A stretch of DNA of 34,213 nt, from positions 1 to 34,213 of the forward strand of contig CAZJKE010000019.1 in NCBI GenBank assembly GCA_964546585.1, read 5' to 3'. Position numbers and translations under genes: made by a program. This document shows, one piece after another, positions 8,291 through 16,044 of this stretch. The stretch comes from CAZJKE01 sp964546585 (lineage in GTDB: Bacteria > Planctomycetota > Phycisphaerae > Phycisphaerales > SM1A02). A model generated the notes under the pieces. The model saw only the letters and a list, made by a program, of their open reading frames with translations, was not told the origin of the DNA and did not search any database. Within the stretch, counting starts at the first letter, position 1. Every line of letters begins with the position of its first letter.

Positions 8291-9384
8291 TCTGCCGTCG
8301 CCAGCGCATCGGCATCAAGGATCTGCAAAACGGCACTGGCGGCCGCAACCTGCACCAAGGGGTCCTCGTCAGCCAGGAGAACCGCTAAAGGACCAAGATT
8401 CAATTGGTTTCCCTGCGAACCAAGAACGGCCGCCGCCTGTGCCCGCAATCCGGGCTCATGGTGGCTCGTAAAGGGGAGGACAGCATCAATGGGCACCGCT
8501 GCAGGGGCCAACTCCGCAACCGCACCCGCCGCGACAAGCCGCACCTCGTCGCCGTGCCTCCCCGGAGAGATCCCCGCGGCCAGATCCCGAAGGTTGGCAG
8601 AAACATCCTTGTCGCCAAGCCGCCCGGCGATCTGGCAAGCCAAGGCGGTCGCCTCGGCCTCCTCAGCACTGCTGAAGATGGCAGCTCGAATTGTCTCCAA
8701 CTCCTGTCGTTCCCCAAGTTGCACCAGCGCCTCGGCCATCTGGAGGTTCACGAGTCGGCGGCGGATCGGGGAGACGCCACGCATCGGCTTCTGAACGGCA
8801 GCCCGCAGCATCGACACGGCCGACGGGTTGCCGAGGCGGCCAAGAACCATCGCGGCGTTGGCACGCCACTCCGGTTCATCGCTTGCCAGCATCATCGCCA
8901 GGAGGGACAGATCCACTGACTGACCGCAGCGGTGCAGCGCATACATTGCCGCCGTGCGAACAGAAAGTGATTCGTCCAACAGGAGCGGCTCGAGGAGTGT
9001 CGCCAGATCGCAGAGTTCCGCATCACCGACCGTCACGGCCGCAACAAAGCGAACCCCGCGGTTCTCGTCGCCCAGCGCCACGAGCGATGCGCCTCGAAGC
9101 GCATCGGCGGGACCTTCCCGCAACGCCTCAACGGCGTTGGCACGCAGACGAGGATCCTCGGCAGAAGCGGCTTGCGTGAGCACGCCCATCGCGCGGTTGT
9201 AGACCGTCTTGCCGCTGACCACCATGGGAACAACCGGCCGTTGGGCCGGCAAGCCATCTGTGTTTCTTGTTGCAGACTGGTCGCTCGAGCTCCAGGGCTC
9301 GCTGCTCGCCCGCTGCATGGCGCGGTCCCCGCAGCCCGCAATTGCGAACCAACAGGTGATGAGGATCGTCATTCTCCAGAACAT
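8287..9384 (-). CDS. HEAT-repeat lipoprotein
   Basis: This protein of about 365 residues has a lipoprotein signal peptide with the lipobox IAGC near residue 15 and then a long array of HEAT-like helical repeats. The repeats carry the pattern of paired helices with Asp-x-x-x-Val-Arg at the turns (EDPRLRANAVEAL, ENRGVRFVAAVTV, DEPEWRANAAMVLGRLG, HEPGLRAQAAAVLG). Such arrays bind partner proteins. I chose the ATG at 9384 because GGAG lies 8 bases before it. A further ATG at 9372 would form ATGA with the lnt stop but has no properly spaced binding site. The gene overlaps lnt by 16 bases, which is apt because Lnt finishes lipoprotein acylation. Function is unknown. Confidence 0.82.
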   Translation of the reverse strand: MFWRMTILITCWFAIAGCGDRAMQRASSEPWSSSDQSATRNTDGLPAQRPVVPMVVSGKTVYNRAMGVLTQAASAEDPRLRANAVEALREGPADALRGASLVALGDENRGVRFVAAVTVGDAELCDLATLLEPLLLDESLSVRTAAMYALHRCGQSVDLSLLAMMLASDEPEWRANAAMVLGRLGNPSAVSMLRAAVQKPMRGVSPIRRRLVNLQMAEALVQLGERQELETIRAAIFSSAEEAEATALACQIAGRLGDKDVSANLRDLAAGISPGRHGDEVRLVAAGAVAELAPAAVPIDAVLPFTSHHEPGLRAQAAAVLGSQGNQLNLGPLAVLLADEDPLVQVAAASAVLQILDADALATAD

Positions 9385-11033
9385 GATTCGGGCTCCGAGC
9401 AAAGCGGTAGAAGCCGGGCGATGACCAGAAGGATACCGCCCAGAAGGGAGAACCATGCAACACCGTCGCCCACGAATCTCGCAATCGGCCTGCGATCGTC
9501 CGATGTCGCTTCCACAAGCCATGTGCCGTGGGAACGCATGAGCGGAGACTCCTTCGCCGTCGGCCCAGTTGCGTGCACAGCCCCCTCGCTGTCAATGAGG
9601 CAACTCACACCCGTATTGGCGACTCGCACCATCGGGGTGCGGTTGGTGATGCACCGCATGCGTGCTTCAAGTACATGCTGCAATCGCCCCGCATCGACCG
9701 ATCCAAACCAGCCATCGTTGCTGAGATTGATCAGCAGATCCGCCGCACGATCGCCGGACTCAAAGCACAGCGCACGGCAGACCCAGGGGACCGTGTCCTC
9801 AAAGCAGATCGGGGTGGCGAGGCTCGCTACCGTGCCATCCTGCCGCACAAGCGAGAGCCTCGTCGCTTCGTCGCTTGCCGTCAGGTCGAAGAGCATCTCG
9901 GTTCCGGCAATCTGGCGAGCCCACTCGCCCACCGCGGGCCAGTATTCGAGATACGGCATGCGTTCGCCAATTGGTGTGAGAAAGATCTTGTCGTATCTGG
10001 AGGTTGAGGCTCCTGGAGAGATAAGTACTGCCGAATTGAACTGCTGCTCGAATGTCGCCCGCAGTCTCTGGCCGTCCTCCTGGACTGCCGCATCAATCCA
10101 TGTCTGCGTACCCACAAGCAAAGGTCTGCCGATCGACGCAGCGAGTTGTTCAGCGACGATTGACCACGACCAGAGCGCTTCGAAGGACTCCGGCGACGGC
10201 AGGAAATCCGCCATCGACACTTCGAAGCCAGCCCCGGGGAGCATTGTCTCGGGCCAGACCACGACATCCGCCTCGGTCAAGTGTGGTGACGTCACGGTCA
10301 ACGAGATTGCCTCGGCCACATCCTGTTGTTGTTGTTCCCAAGTCCAGACCATCTTGTTGGTCTGCGGCACATTGGTCTGCACGATCAGGACCGAGGTGGA
10401 AGCGCCACTGTGTTCTTCCCGCAGCCGCCAGAATCCATACCCCCACGCGACCATCATCAAGGCGAGCACGGCGACCGCAGTCGAGCGATCACCCGATCGC
10501 CAGTCGGCGAGCACGCCGCTGATGGAGATGGCGAGCAGACTGACCAGCCATACACCACCGAGGTCGGCGATCTGCGCAAGAGGCATTCCAACCAGTGAAC
10601 TTCCGGCGAGAAACCACGGGTATCCGTCAAAGATCACGATGCCCCGAAGGCACTCCAGAGCAACCCAGAGCACGGGCGCAAGCACTGCGGAGGGCAAACG
10701 GCGAAGGCACCCCTTGGCGGCGACGAATCGCAGCAGCAGGCAAAAGGCTACGGGCCACGCCGTCATGTAGATCGCCATCGCCACCCATCCGGCATGGGCG
10801 ATCGGGCCGACCCATCGTTCCAACCAGAGCCAGAGGGGAATCTGCATCACCGCCACCCAGATCACGGCGTGGGAAGCCCGCCGCGCCCGGCGAGCGATGA
10901 GGATGAGCGCAGCGGGCCCAATGATGGCCGCTACCGCAATCTGCAGAGGAGCGGCCGCCAGCGCAGTGCAGATCGATGCCACCAACGCGGAGGCGGCGAT
11001 GCGGGGCCATCGCCAACCTTGGTCGTCATGCAT
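9369..11033 (-). CDS. lnt: Apolipoprotein N-acyltransferase
   Basis: This 554-residue enzyme adds the third acyl chain to the N-terminal cysteine of lipoproteins at the inner membrane. The first 200 residues contain several membrane segments. The remainder is a carbon-nitrogen hydrolase domain with its triad: Glu262 (VVVWPETMLPG), Lys349 (RYDKIFLTPIGERMP) and Cys410 (TPICFEDTVPW), followed by the typical LINLSNDGWFG. Length is normal. It starts 3 bases after the accD stop and overlaps the HEAT lipoprotein gene downstream. The presence of Lnt indicates a diderm cell with triacylated lipoproteins. Confidence 0.95.
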   Translation of the reverse strand: MHDDQGWRWPRIAASALVASICTALAAAPLQIAVAAIIGPAALILIARRARRASHAVIWVAVMQIPLWLWLERWVGPIAHAGWVAMAIYMTAWPVAFCLLLRFVAAKGCLRRLPSAVLAPVLWVALECLRGIVIFDGYPWFLAGSSLVGMPLAQIADLGGVWLVSLLAISISGVLADWRSGDRSTAVAVLALMMVAWGYGFWRLREEHSGASTSVLIVQTNVPQTNKMVWTWEQQQQDVAEAISLTVTSPHLTEADVVVWPETMLPGAGFEVSMADFLPSPESFEALWSWSIVAEQLAASIGRPLLVGTQTWIDAAVQEDGQRLRATFEQQFNSAVLISPGASTSRYDKIFLTPIGERMPYLEYWPAVGEWARQIAGTEMLFDLTASDEATRLSLVRQDGTVASLATPICFEDTVPWVCRALCFESGDRAADLLINLSNDGWFGSVDAGRLQHVLEARMRCITNRTPMVRVANTGVSCLIDSEGAVHATGPTAKESPLMRSHGTWLVEATSDDRRPIARFVGDGVAWFSLLGGILLVIARLLPLCSEPESCSGE

Positions 11034-11036
11034 GGA

Positions 11037-11885
11037 TTACTTGCCCGTGTAGTCGATGATGCTGGAGATTTCGCTTCGCAGGTCGTGCCGTGACACCACC
11101 CGATCGACGAATCCACACTGCAGGAGGAACTCTGCTCGCTGGAACCCCTCGGGCAGATCCTGTTTGATCGTCTGCTGAATGACGCGGGGACCGGCAAATC
11201 CGATCAACGCGCGAGGTTCGGCAAGGATGACATCTCCGAGCATGGCGAAACTGGCTGTGACGCCGCCTGTCGTCGGGTCAGTCAGTACTGAAATGAAGAG
11301 TCCACCCATCTCCTCGAACCGCGCCAGTGCTGCAGCGGTCTTGGCCATCTGCATGAGCGAGAGTCCCGACTCCATCATGCGTGCGCCACCCGATGCCGAG
11401 ACGATCACCAGCGGCATGTCCTGGTCGGCAGCCGCCTCGACTGCGCGGCAAATCTTCTCGCCAACAACACTGCCCATCGAGCCACCAAGGAACGTGAAGT
11501 CCATGACAGCGACCATGGCCTTTCGGCCTTTGATGAACGCCTGCCCACACTGGATCGCGTCTCGGAGGCCAGTCTTCTTGTACGCTGCCTCCAGACGCTC
11601 GGGGTAGGACTTCAAGTCGACAAAGGAGAGCGGGTCCTGCGGCGAGAGATCCTCATCCATCGGTTCGAAGGTGCGCGGATCGCACAGTTGTTCAAGCCGT
11701 TGCGTGGAGTTGACACGGAAGTGGTGAATGCATTCCGGGCAGACCCAGAGGTTGTTCTCGACGCTGCGTCTGAACAGTATTGCGCCGCATTCGCCGCACC
11801 GCATCCACAAGCCTTCGGGAATGCCCCGTCGCCGCGCTGGCGAAGTCGGTTCGTCGGCCCATGTTTGTGTGGCTGTTTCTGGCAT
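11037..11885 (-). CDS. accD: Acetyl-CoA carboxylase carboxyltransferase subunit beta
   Basis: This 282-residue subunit transfers the carboxyl group from carboxybiotin to acetyl-CoA, giving malonyl-CoA for fatty-acid synthesis. The N-terminal zinc ribbon has its four cysteines (30, 33, 49 and 52: CGECG and CPEC). The crotonase-fold core follows (GQAFIKGRKAMVAVMDFTFLGGSMGSVVGEK, SASGGARMMESGLSLMQMAK, LTDPTTGGVTASFAMLGDVILAEP). I chose the ATG at 11885, which has GAGAGG just upstream. The open frame extends to 12008, but those residues are unlike the family. The partner accA is not in the window. Confidence 0.95.
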   Translation of the reverse strand: MPETATQTWADEPTSPARRRGIPEGLWMRCGECGAILFRRSVENNLWVCPECIHHFRVNSTQRLEQLCDPRTFEPMDEDLSPQDPLSFVDLKSYPERLEAAYKKTGLRDAIQCGQAFIKGRKAMVAVMDFTFLGGSMGSVVGEKICRAVEAAADQDMPLVIVSASGGARMMESGLSLMQMAKTAAALARFEEMGGLFISVLTDPTTGGVTASFAMLGDVILAEPRALIGFAGPRVIQQTIKQDLPEGFQRAEFLLQCGFVDRVVSRHDLRSEISSIIDYTGK

Positions 11886-11972
11886 GTCACCTCTCTGGAA
11901 CACGCCGAGTTGACCTCGCGTGCTGGCGGGCATGATCCCGGCATTGGATCGTCCAAGCAAAGGGAGTACCTC

Positions 11973-11990
11973 CGTTTTTTCAAAAAAACG
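11973..11990. repeat. A/T-rich perfect palindrome in the rpe-accD gap
   Basis: CGTTTTTTCAAAAAAACG is an inverted repeat with 8-base arms and a 2-base centre. A GGAG-TAC-CTCC inverted repeat abuts it (11963-11973). It stands out in a GC-rich neighbourhood and lies in the 119-base gap between rpe and accD, the longest gap of this unit. It could be an attenuating hairpin, a protein-binding site or bent promoter DNA. It lacks the GC stem of a standard terminator. Confidence 0.5.
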
Positions 11991-12004
11991 CACCGAATCG
12001 TCCC

Positions 12005-12691
12005 TCACCGGCGAAGAGAGGCGATGGACGAGGCGTAGTCATCGGACTTGAAGATGGCAGAGGCCGCAACGAGCACATCACAGCCAGCCTCTCGGCAGGC
12101 CGGGGCGGTCTGCGGCGAGATTCCCCCATCCATCTGAAGACGCTGATCGGAGCGCAAGGTTCCTGCAACGGCCGCAGTCTTCGGCAGCACATCTGCGATG
12201 AATGATTGCCCGGCGAAACCTGGATTGACGCTCATCACCAGCACGAGATCGAATGCGTCGATCATCGATGCGATGGCATCGACGGGCGTCGGTGGGTTGA
12301 TGGCTATGCCGGCGGTGAGCCCGGCGGCGTGGATCGCGGCGCAGACCTCGCGTGGATCATCGTCCGCTTCCACATGCAGCGTAAGGTGATCTGCGCCGGC
12401 CTCTGCAAAGGGGACGACATACATCATGGGGTTGGAAACCATGAGGTGCACATCGAGCACGGTGTCGGGCAATCTGTTGCGAAGTGACCGGCAGATCGCC
12501 GGGCCCATCGTGAGGTTCGGAACGAAGTGCCCGTCCATGACGTCAAGGTGAAGAAGGTCTGCGCCGCCGGCGACGACCTCTTCGCACTCGTCGCCAAGCC
12601 GAGCGAAGTCTGCGGAGAGAATGGAAGGCGCAATGAGAGGCAGAGTGTCGGGTGTCCTCAGCAGCGACATGGAGGAATCAAGCGATGTCAC
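12005..12691 (-). CDS. rpe: Ribulose-phosphate 3-epimerase
   Basis: This 228-residue TIM-barrel enzyme interconverts ribulose-5-phosphate and xylulose-5-phosphate in the pentose phosphate pathway. Family motifs are APSILSADFARLGDE, LHLDVMDGHFVPNLTMGP, DVHLMV, VLVMSVNPGFAGQSFI and QMDGGI, and they include the metal-binding His and Asp residues. The GTG at 12691 overlaps the TGA of the upstream tlpA-like gene (GTGA). An internal ATG at 12670 is a possible alternative that removes seven residues, but the overlap favours the GTG. Confidence 0.95.
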   Translation of the reverse strand: MTSLDSSMSLLRTPDTLPLIAPSILSADFARLGDECEEVVAGGADLLHLDVMDGHFVPNLTMGPAICRSLRNRLPDTVLDVHLMVSNPMMYVVPFAEAGADHLTLHVEADDDPREVCAAIHAAGLTAGIAINPPTPVDAIASMIDAFDLVLVMSVNPGFAGQSFIADVLPKTAAVAGTLRSDQRLQMDGGISPQTAPACREAGCDVLVAASAIFKSDDYASSIASLRR

Positions 12692-13740
12692 TGCGACGAG
12701 ACAGCCTGTCGTTGCATCTGCCGCCGGTAGTTGTCGAGTGCTTGCTTGTAGGGCGGCTTCTTCAACTCGGACGCGGCGAAGTAGGCTTTCTTCTGGAACG
12801 CAATGGCCTCTTCGATCTCGCCGCGGTGGAACTTGACCGTTGCCATGACGGAGAGGTACTTCGGGTCCCCCTCTCGCTTCGCGTTTTCCATGGCACGCAG
12901 GGCGGCAAGCAAGGCGAAATCCAGATCCCGGTTTGCATCGGGGATGTCCGGGTCATTCACCACCGTGTCGGCAAACCATGTGAGGAGTTCCGGATCGTCC
13001 TGCTGCCGGTCCTTCAGAACCCCGGTCGCCCAGAGATAGGCCATTTCGGGCTCGCCGCGGTGCAAAAGCATCGACTTGAACTGTTCGATGTAGAGGTCCG
13101 CAAAGATGACAGGGTCGATTTTCCTGGCCTCCTCGAACTGCAGGTCGGCCTGTTGCCAGTTTCGACCCTTCAGGTTCCGACGAGCCGCTTCGATGAGGGG
13201 CCGCGCTTTCTCTTCCTTCGCCTGGTCGTATCGTCCGGTCATGACCTTGGCGAGCACGCTCTCGAATTCCTCGGAAAGCGGATGCCCAATGAATTGAATC
13301 GACCCCCCCCTGTCAACCACAAAGGCTGTGGGAATGCCATTCTTCCCGGCGGCCTTCATCCAGGCACGCTCGGTTGCGCCGCGGTGATCGATTCCTACGG
13401 CGTATTCCATATTCGAACCCTGCTTGCGAACAAACGGCTCGACGATCTCGAGATCTTCGCTGGTGATACCGATGATCGACAATCCATCCTGCCCATATGT
13501 TTCCTGCAACTCAGTCAGGTGAGGTATCGATTTCTTACAAGGTCCACACCAAGTCGCCCAGAACTCGACGACATAAACCTCGGCCTCTGCCGGGTCGAAT
13601 TCACCCTTGACCCATTCAGCGACATCCAGTCCCGGGGCCGGGTCACCAACGGAGAGTTGCTTGCGTCGCTGGCCAAGCGCGACGGGTGTTGCCATGAGCA
13701 GGGAGACGAACATGACAAGCATCAGGTGGTAGAAACGCAT
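12688..13740 (-). CDS. Secreted TlpA-like thioredoxin-fold protein with helical C-terminal region
   Basis: This 350-residue protein has a signal peptide (about residues 1-23, ending ALGQ) and a TlpA/AhpC-type thioredoxin domain (about 30-170) with active-site CGPC at Cys65 and Cys68 inside FWATWCGPCKKSIPHL. The cis-proline region reads NGIPTAFVVD. The second half (about 180-350) is helical and resembles tetratricopeptide repeats. It probably acts as a thiol-disulphide reductase outside the cytoplasm, where TlpA proteins serve cytochrome maturation or general redox repair. The ATG at 13740 has GGAGG 7 bases upstream and a TATAAT box. It heads the unit tlpA-rpe-accD-lnt. A run of eight G (minus strand, 13303-13310) in its coding sequence is slippage-prone. 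Confidence 0.87.
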   Translation of the reverse strand: MRFYHLMLVMFVSLLMATPVALGQRRKQLSVGDPAPGLDVAEWVKGEFDPAEAEVYVVEFWATWCGPCKKSIPHLTELQETYGQDGLSIIGITSEDLEIVEPFVRKQGSNMEYAVGIDHRGATERAWMKAAGKNGIPTAFVVDRGGSIQFIGHPLSEEFESVLAKVMTGRYDQAKEEKARPLIEAARRNLKGRNWQQADLQFEEARKIDPVIFADLYIEQFKSMLLHRGEPEMAYLWATGVLKDRQQDDPELLTWFADTVVNDPDIPDANRDLDFALLAALRAMENAKREGDPKYLSVMATVKFHRGEIEEAIAFQKKAYFAASELKKPPYKQALDNYRRQMQRQAVSSQ

Positions 13741-13747
13741 GGGGATA

Positions 13748-13765
13748 CCTCCATGGCTGATTATA
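13748..13765 (-). promoter_or_regulatory. TATAAT box and ribosome binding site of the tlpA-like gene
   Basis: On the minus strand a perfect TATAAT (13765-13760) is followed by GGAGG (13752-13748), which lies 7 bases before the ATG at 13740. The T run of the pgk terminator ends 2 bases upstream of the -10 box. No consensus -35 is visible, because that position falls inside the terminator palindrome. Confidence 0.6.
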
Positions 13766-13767
13766 GG

Positions 13768-13788
13768 AAAAAAGCGGTGTCGGACACC
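13768..13788 (-). terminator. Rho-independent terminator of pgk, with a REP-like palindrome as stem
   Basis: After the pgk stop (13800) the minus strand reads GGTGTCCGACACC followed by GCTTTTTT. The 13-base perfect palindrome gives a 5-base-pair stem with a 3-base loop, followed by six T. The core GGTGTCGGACACC is like repeats I recall scattered through many bacterial genomes, so this may be a recruited repetitive element. Confidence 0.65.
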
Positions 13789-13799
13789 ATTTCTTGTTC

Positions 13800-14981
13800 T
13801 TATTCGTCCAACGCCTCTACTGCGGGGAGAGCCGCACCTTCCAGCACCTGCAGGCTCGCGCCGCCGCCCGTTGAGATGTGGGTCATGTCGCCGGCAAGAC
13901 CAACTGCGTCTACGGCTGCGGCCGTATCACCACCGCCGATGACACTGACGGCACCTCTCCTCGTAGCCTCCGCGACGGCTTCGGCGATCTTCCTCGTTCC
14001 CTTGCCGAAGGGTGCGATCTCACACAGCCCCATCGGACCATTCCAGATGATCGTGCGGGCTTCAAGGAGAACCTCTGAATACCGCTTGACGGTTTCTGGA
14101 CCGATGTCAAGTCCCATCCAACCTGTTGGAATGGGATCCGAAACGACCTGCGATGGCGTGCCCGTAACTGGCTTCTCTCCAACCACATGATCGTGCGGCA
14201 GGAGGAACTCCGTCGTGCCCGAAGTGGCCGATGCGAGCATGGAAGCCGCCTCATCGAGCCGATCGCGCTCAACGAGACTCTCGCCCACCCCAATTCCCTC
14301 CGCAGCGAGAAAGGAATAGGCCATCGCTCCCCCAACCAGAATTGCATCGACCCTGCCGAGAAGATTGGCGATGACACCCATCTTGTCGGACACCTTTGCG
14401 CCGCCCAGTACGGCGACACTCGGCTGTTCCGCGTGCTGGAGCAGATCTTCGAAGTATGCCAACTCGGTCGCAAGCAGGAAGCCAGCGGCTCGCGGCTTGC
14501 CTACCATCGCCTGAGGTACAGCCACCATCGATGCGTGTGAGCGATGCGCAGTCCCGAATGCGTCGTCGCAGTAGATGTCCCCGAGAGATGCCAGTGACGC
14601 GGCAAAAGCTGCGTCCCCCTGCTTCTCCCGCGGATCGAATCGGAGGTTCTCGAGCAGGACGATATCGTGCCCTTGGAGTTCGGCGGCATCGACAATCGGA
14701 TCATCGCCAGGGACGAAGACCTCGTGATCGATCAACGCAGCGAGCCGTGCCGCCACCGGACGCAGGCTCAGTTCGGGTTCGAATCCAACACCTGCCGGAC
14801 GGCCGAGGTGACTCATGAGCACCAGCGACCCGCCTCGGTCCAGGATGCTTCGAAGGGTCGGCAGGGCCCGACGGAGGCGAAGGTCGTCCACCACCGCTCC
14901 TCCTTCGATGGGGACATTGAAATCCACCCGAACCAGCACCCGCTTGCCCGCGACATCGACCTGATCGATCGTACGCTTCAT
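13800..14981 (-). CDS. pgk: Phosphoglycerate kinase
   Basis: This 393-residue glycolytic enzyme transfers phosphate from 1,3-bisphosphoglycerate to ADP. Family motifs are RVLVRVDFNVPI, LMSHLGRP, the lysine-containing VAVLGGAKVSDKMGVI, the domain hinge (IIWNGPMGLCE) and the nucleotide-binding loop near the C-terminus (VIGGGDTAAAV, ISTGGGASL). Length is as expected. I chose the ATG at 14981, which begins the family N-terminus (MKRTIDQVDVAGKRVLVRVDF); the open frame continues to 15434 without family similarity and over miaA. A TACAAT box lies exactly six bases before the ATG, so the mRNA is probably leaderless. Confidence 0.96.
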   Translation of the reverse strand: MKRTIDQVDVAGKRVLVRVDFNVPIEGGAVVDDLRLRRALPTLRSILDRGGSLVLMSHLGRPAGVGFEPELSLRPVAARLAALIDHEVFVPGDDPIVDAAELQGHDIVLLENLRFDPREKQGDAAFAASLASLGDIYCDDAFGTAHRSHASMVAVPQAMVGKPRAAGFLLATELAYFEDLLQHAEQPSVAVLGGAKVSDKMGVIANLLGRVDAILVGGAMAYSFLAAEGIGVGESLVERDRLDEAASMLASATSGTTEFLLPHDHVVGEKPVTGTPSQVVSDPIPTGWMGLDIGPETVKRYSEVLLEARTIIWNGPMGLCEIAPFGKGTRKIAEAVAEATRRGAVSVIGGGDTAAAVDAVGLAGDMTHISTGGGASLQVLEGAALPAVEALDE

Positions 14982-14999
14982 GGGCGTATTGTACGCCGT
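14982..14999. promoter_or_regulatory. Bidirectional pgk/miaA promoter with overlapping -10 boxes
   Basis: The palindrome GCGTATTGTACGC (14984-14996) carries TACAAT on the minus strand (14993-14988), six bases before the pgk ATG, and TATTGT on the plus strand (14987-14992), five bases before an in-frame GTG of miaA (14998) and eleven before its ATG (15004). The two start codons are 22 bases apart, so one small site must serve both genes unless miaA is transcribed from within pgk. Confidence 0.6.
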
Positions 15000-15003
15000 G
15001 CTC

Positions 15004-15951
15004 ATGGACCGCCCGATCATCCTCATCTTGGGACCGACGGCCTCCGGCAAGACATCGCTGTCTCTGGAACTTGCAGCGAGACTCCCTGGGGGCGGCGAAT
15101 GTATCTGCGCCGACTCCATGCAGGTGTACCGCGGCATGGACATCGGCACCGCCAAGCCAAGCCCGGCGGAGCAAGCGGCGGCCCCCCACCATCTGCTGGA
15201 CATCGCCGATCCCGGGGAAGACGGATTCACGTTGGACCGGTGGCTCGCGGCAGCCGAAGAAGCCATCGCCGACATCCGCAGCCGAGGCGCATGGCCCATT
15301 GTCGTCGGTGGCACGAGTCTGTATGCGCAGGCTCTTCTCTTTGGCGTGTTTGAAGGTCCTCCCGCGGACCCCGATCGGCGTGCGGCGATGGAACACTGGG
15401 ACAATGACAGGCTTGCCGCACACCTGCAGGCCATCGATCCGGAGTCGGCTGCAAGGCTTCACCGCAACGACCGCCGCCGGATGATCCGGGCGATCGAGGT
15501 GCATGAGCAGACTGGCACAGCGATCAGCGAACACCAATCGCAGTGGGATGCGGCAGAACCACGGGAGGACGCCGTCATCGTCGGGCTCGACTGGCCGACA
15601 CCGCTCCTCAACCAACGGATCAATGCTCGCGTACTGACCATGATGGAAAAAGGGCTGGTCGAGGAGGTGGAAACACTTGCGGCCGGTGGCCTGGGGAAGC
15701 AGGCCGCGGCAGCATTGGGGTATCGCCAATTGTTTGCATGCCGAGCAGGCACCTGTTCCAAGGAAGAGGCGGTCGAGCAGATCAAGATTCAGACCCGCCG
15801 ATTTGCCAAGCAGCAGCGATCTTGGCTCCGGCGATTCAGAGTTCTGCCGCGGGCGATCTTTCTTCCCGCAGATTCTTTGTCGCCTCAAGCACTTGCAGCA
15901 CAAGCAATTACGCATATTCTGGCAGCGACTCTCCCGCCTGCCACCTCTTGA
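15004..15951 (+). CDS. miaA: tRNA dimethylallyltransferase
   Basis: This 315-residue enzyme adds a dimethylallyl group to A37 of tRNAs that read codons starting with U. The P-loop GPTASGKTS lies at the N-terminus, followed by ADSMQVYRGMDIGTAKP, HHLLDIADP, VVGGTSLYAQALL, the Arg-rich RNDRRRMIRAIEV and, near the end, QIKIQTRRFAKQQRSWLRRF. The ATG at 15004 begins the family N-terminus. A GTG at 14998 in the same frame would be closer to the predicted transcription start. It uses dimethylallyl diphosphate, the product of the isoprenoid pathway encoded further along the window. Confidence 0.95.
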   Translation: MDRPIILILGPTASGKTSLSLELAARLPGGGECICADSMQVYRGMDIGTAKPSPAEQAAAPHHLLDIADPGEDGFTLDRWLAAAEEAIADIRSRGAWPIVVGGTSLYAQALLFGVFEGPPADPDRRAAMEHWDNDRLAAHLQAIDPESAARLHRNDRRRMIRAIEVHEQTGTAISEHQSQWDAAEPREDAVIVGLDWPTPLLNQRINARVLTMMEKGLVEEVETLAAGGLGKQAAAALGYRQLFACRAGTCSKEEAVEQIKIQTRRFAKQQRSWLRRFRVLPRAIFLPADSLSPQALAAQAITHILAATLPPATS

Positions 15952-15975
15952 CATGTCTTTGCAGGACGATTCAAT
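15948..15975 (+). promoter_or_regulatory. Candidate topA promoter
   Basis: A perfect TTGACA (15948-15953), containing the miaA stop codon TGA, is followed after 16 bases by TTCAAT (15970-15975). Transcription would begin near 15982, leaving a leader of about 60 bases before topA. The -10 match is weak (4 of 6). Confidence 0.45.
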
Positions 15976-16044
15976 GGCCCCCCATCGCCGGAGGAATCGA
16001 CCCCGCAGGACCGATGGAACCGGCGGGCGGGACACATCGGAGCC

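Noticed and set aside
9172..10770. 532-residue plus-strand open frame opposite lnt
   Set aside because: Its composition is rich in Ser, Arg and Thr with no domain, and it lies antisense to lnt, which has an intact catalytic triad.
12652..14190. 512-residue plus-strand open frame opposite the tlpA-like gene and pgk
   Set aside because: It crosses the pgk terminator and two conserved minus-strand genes and has no family motif.
14982..15434. Long N-terminal extension of pgk over miaA on the opposite strand
   Set aside because: The extra 151 residues are low-complexity and unlike phosphoglycerate kinase, while miaA on the other strand is a full conserved enzyme. The family start is the ATG at 14981.
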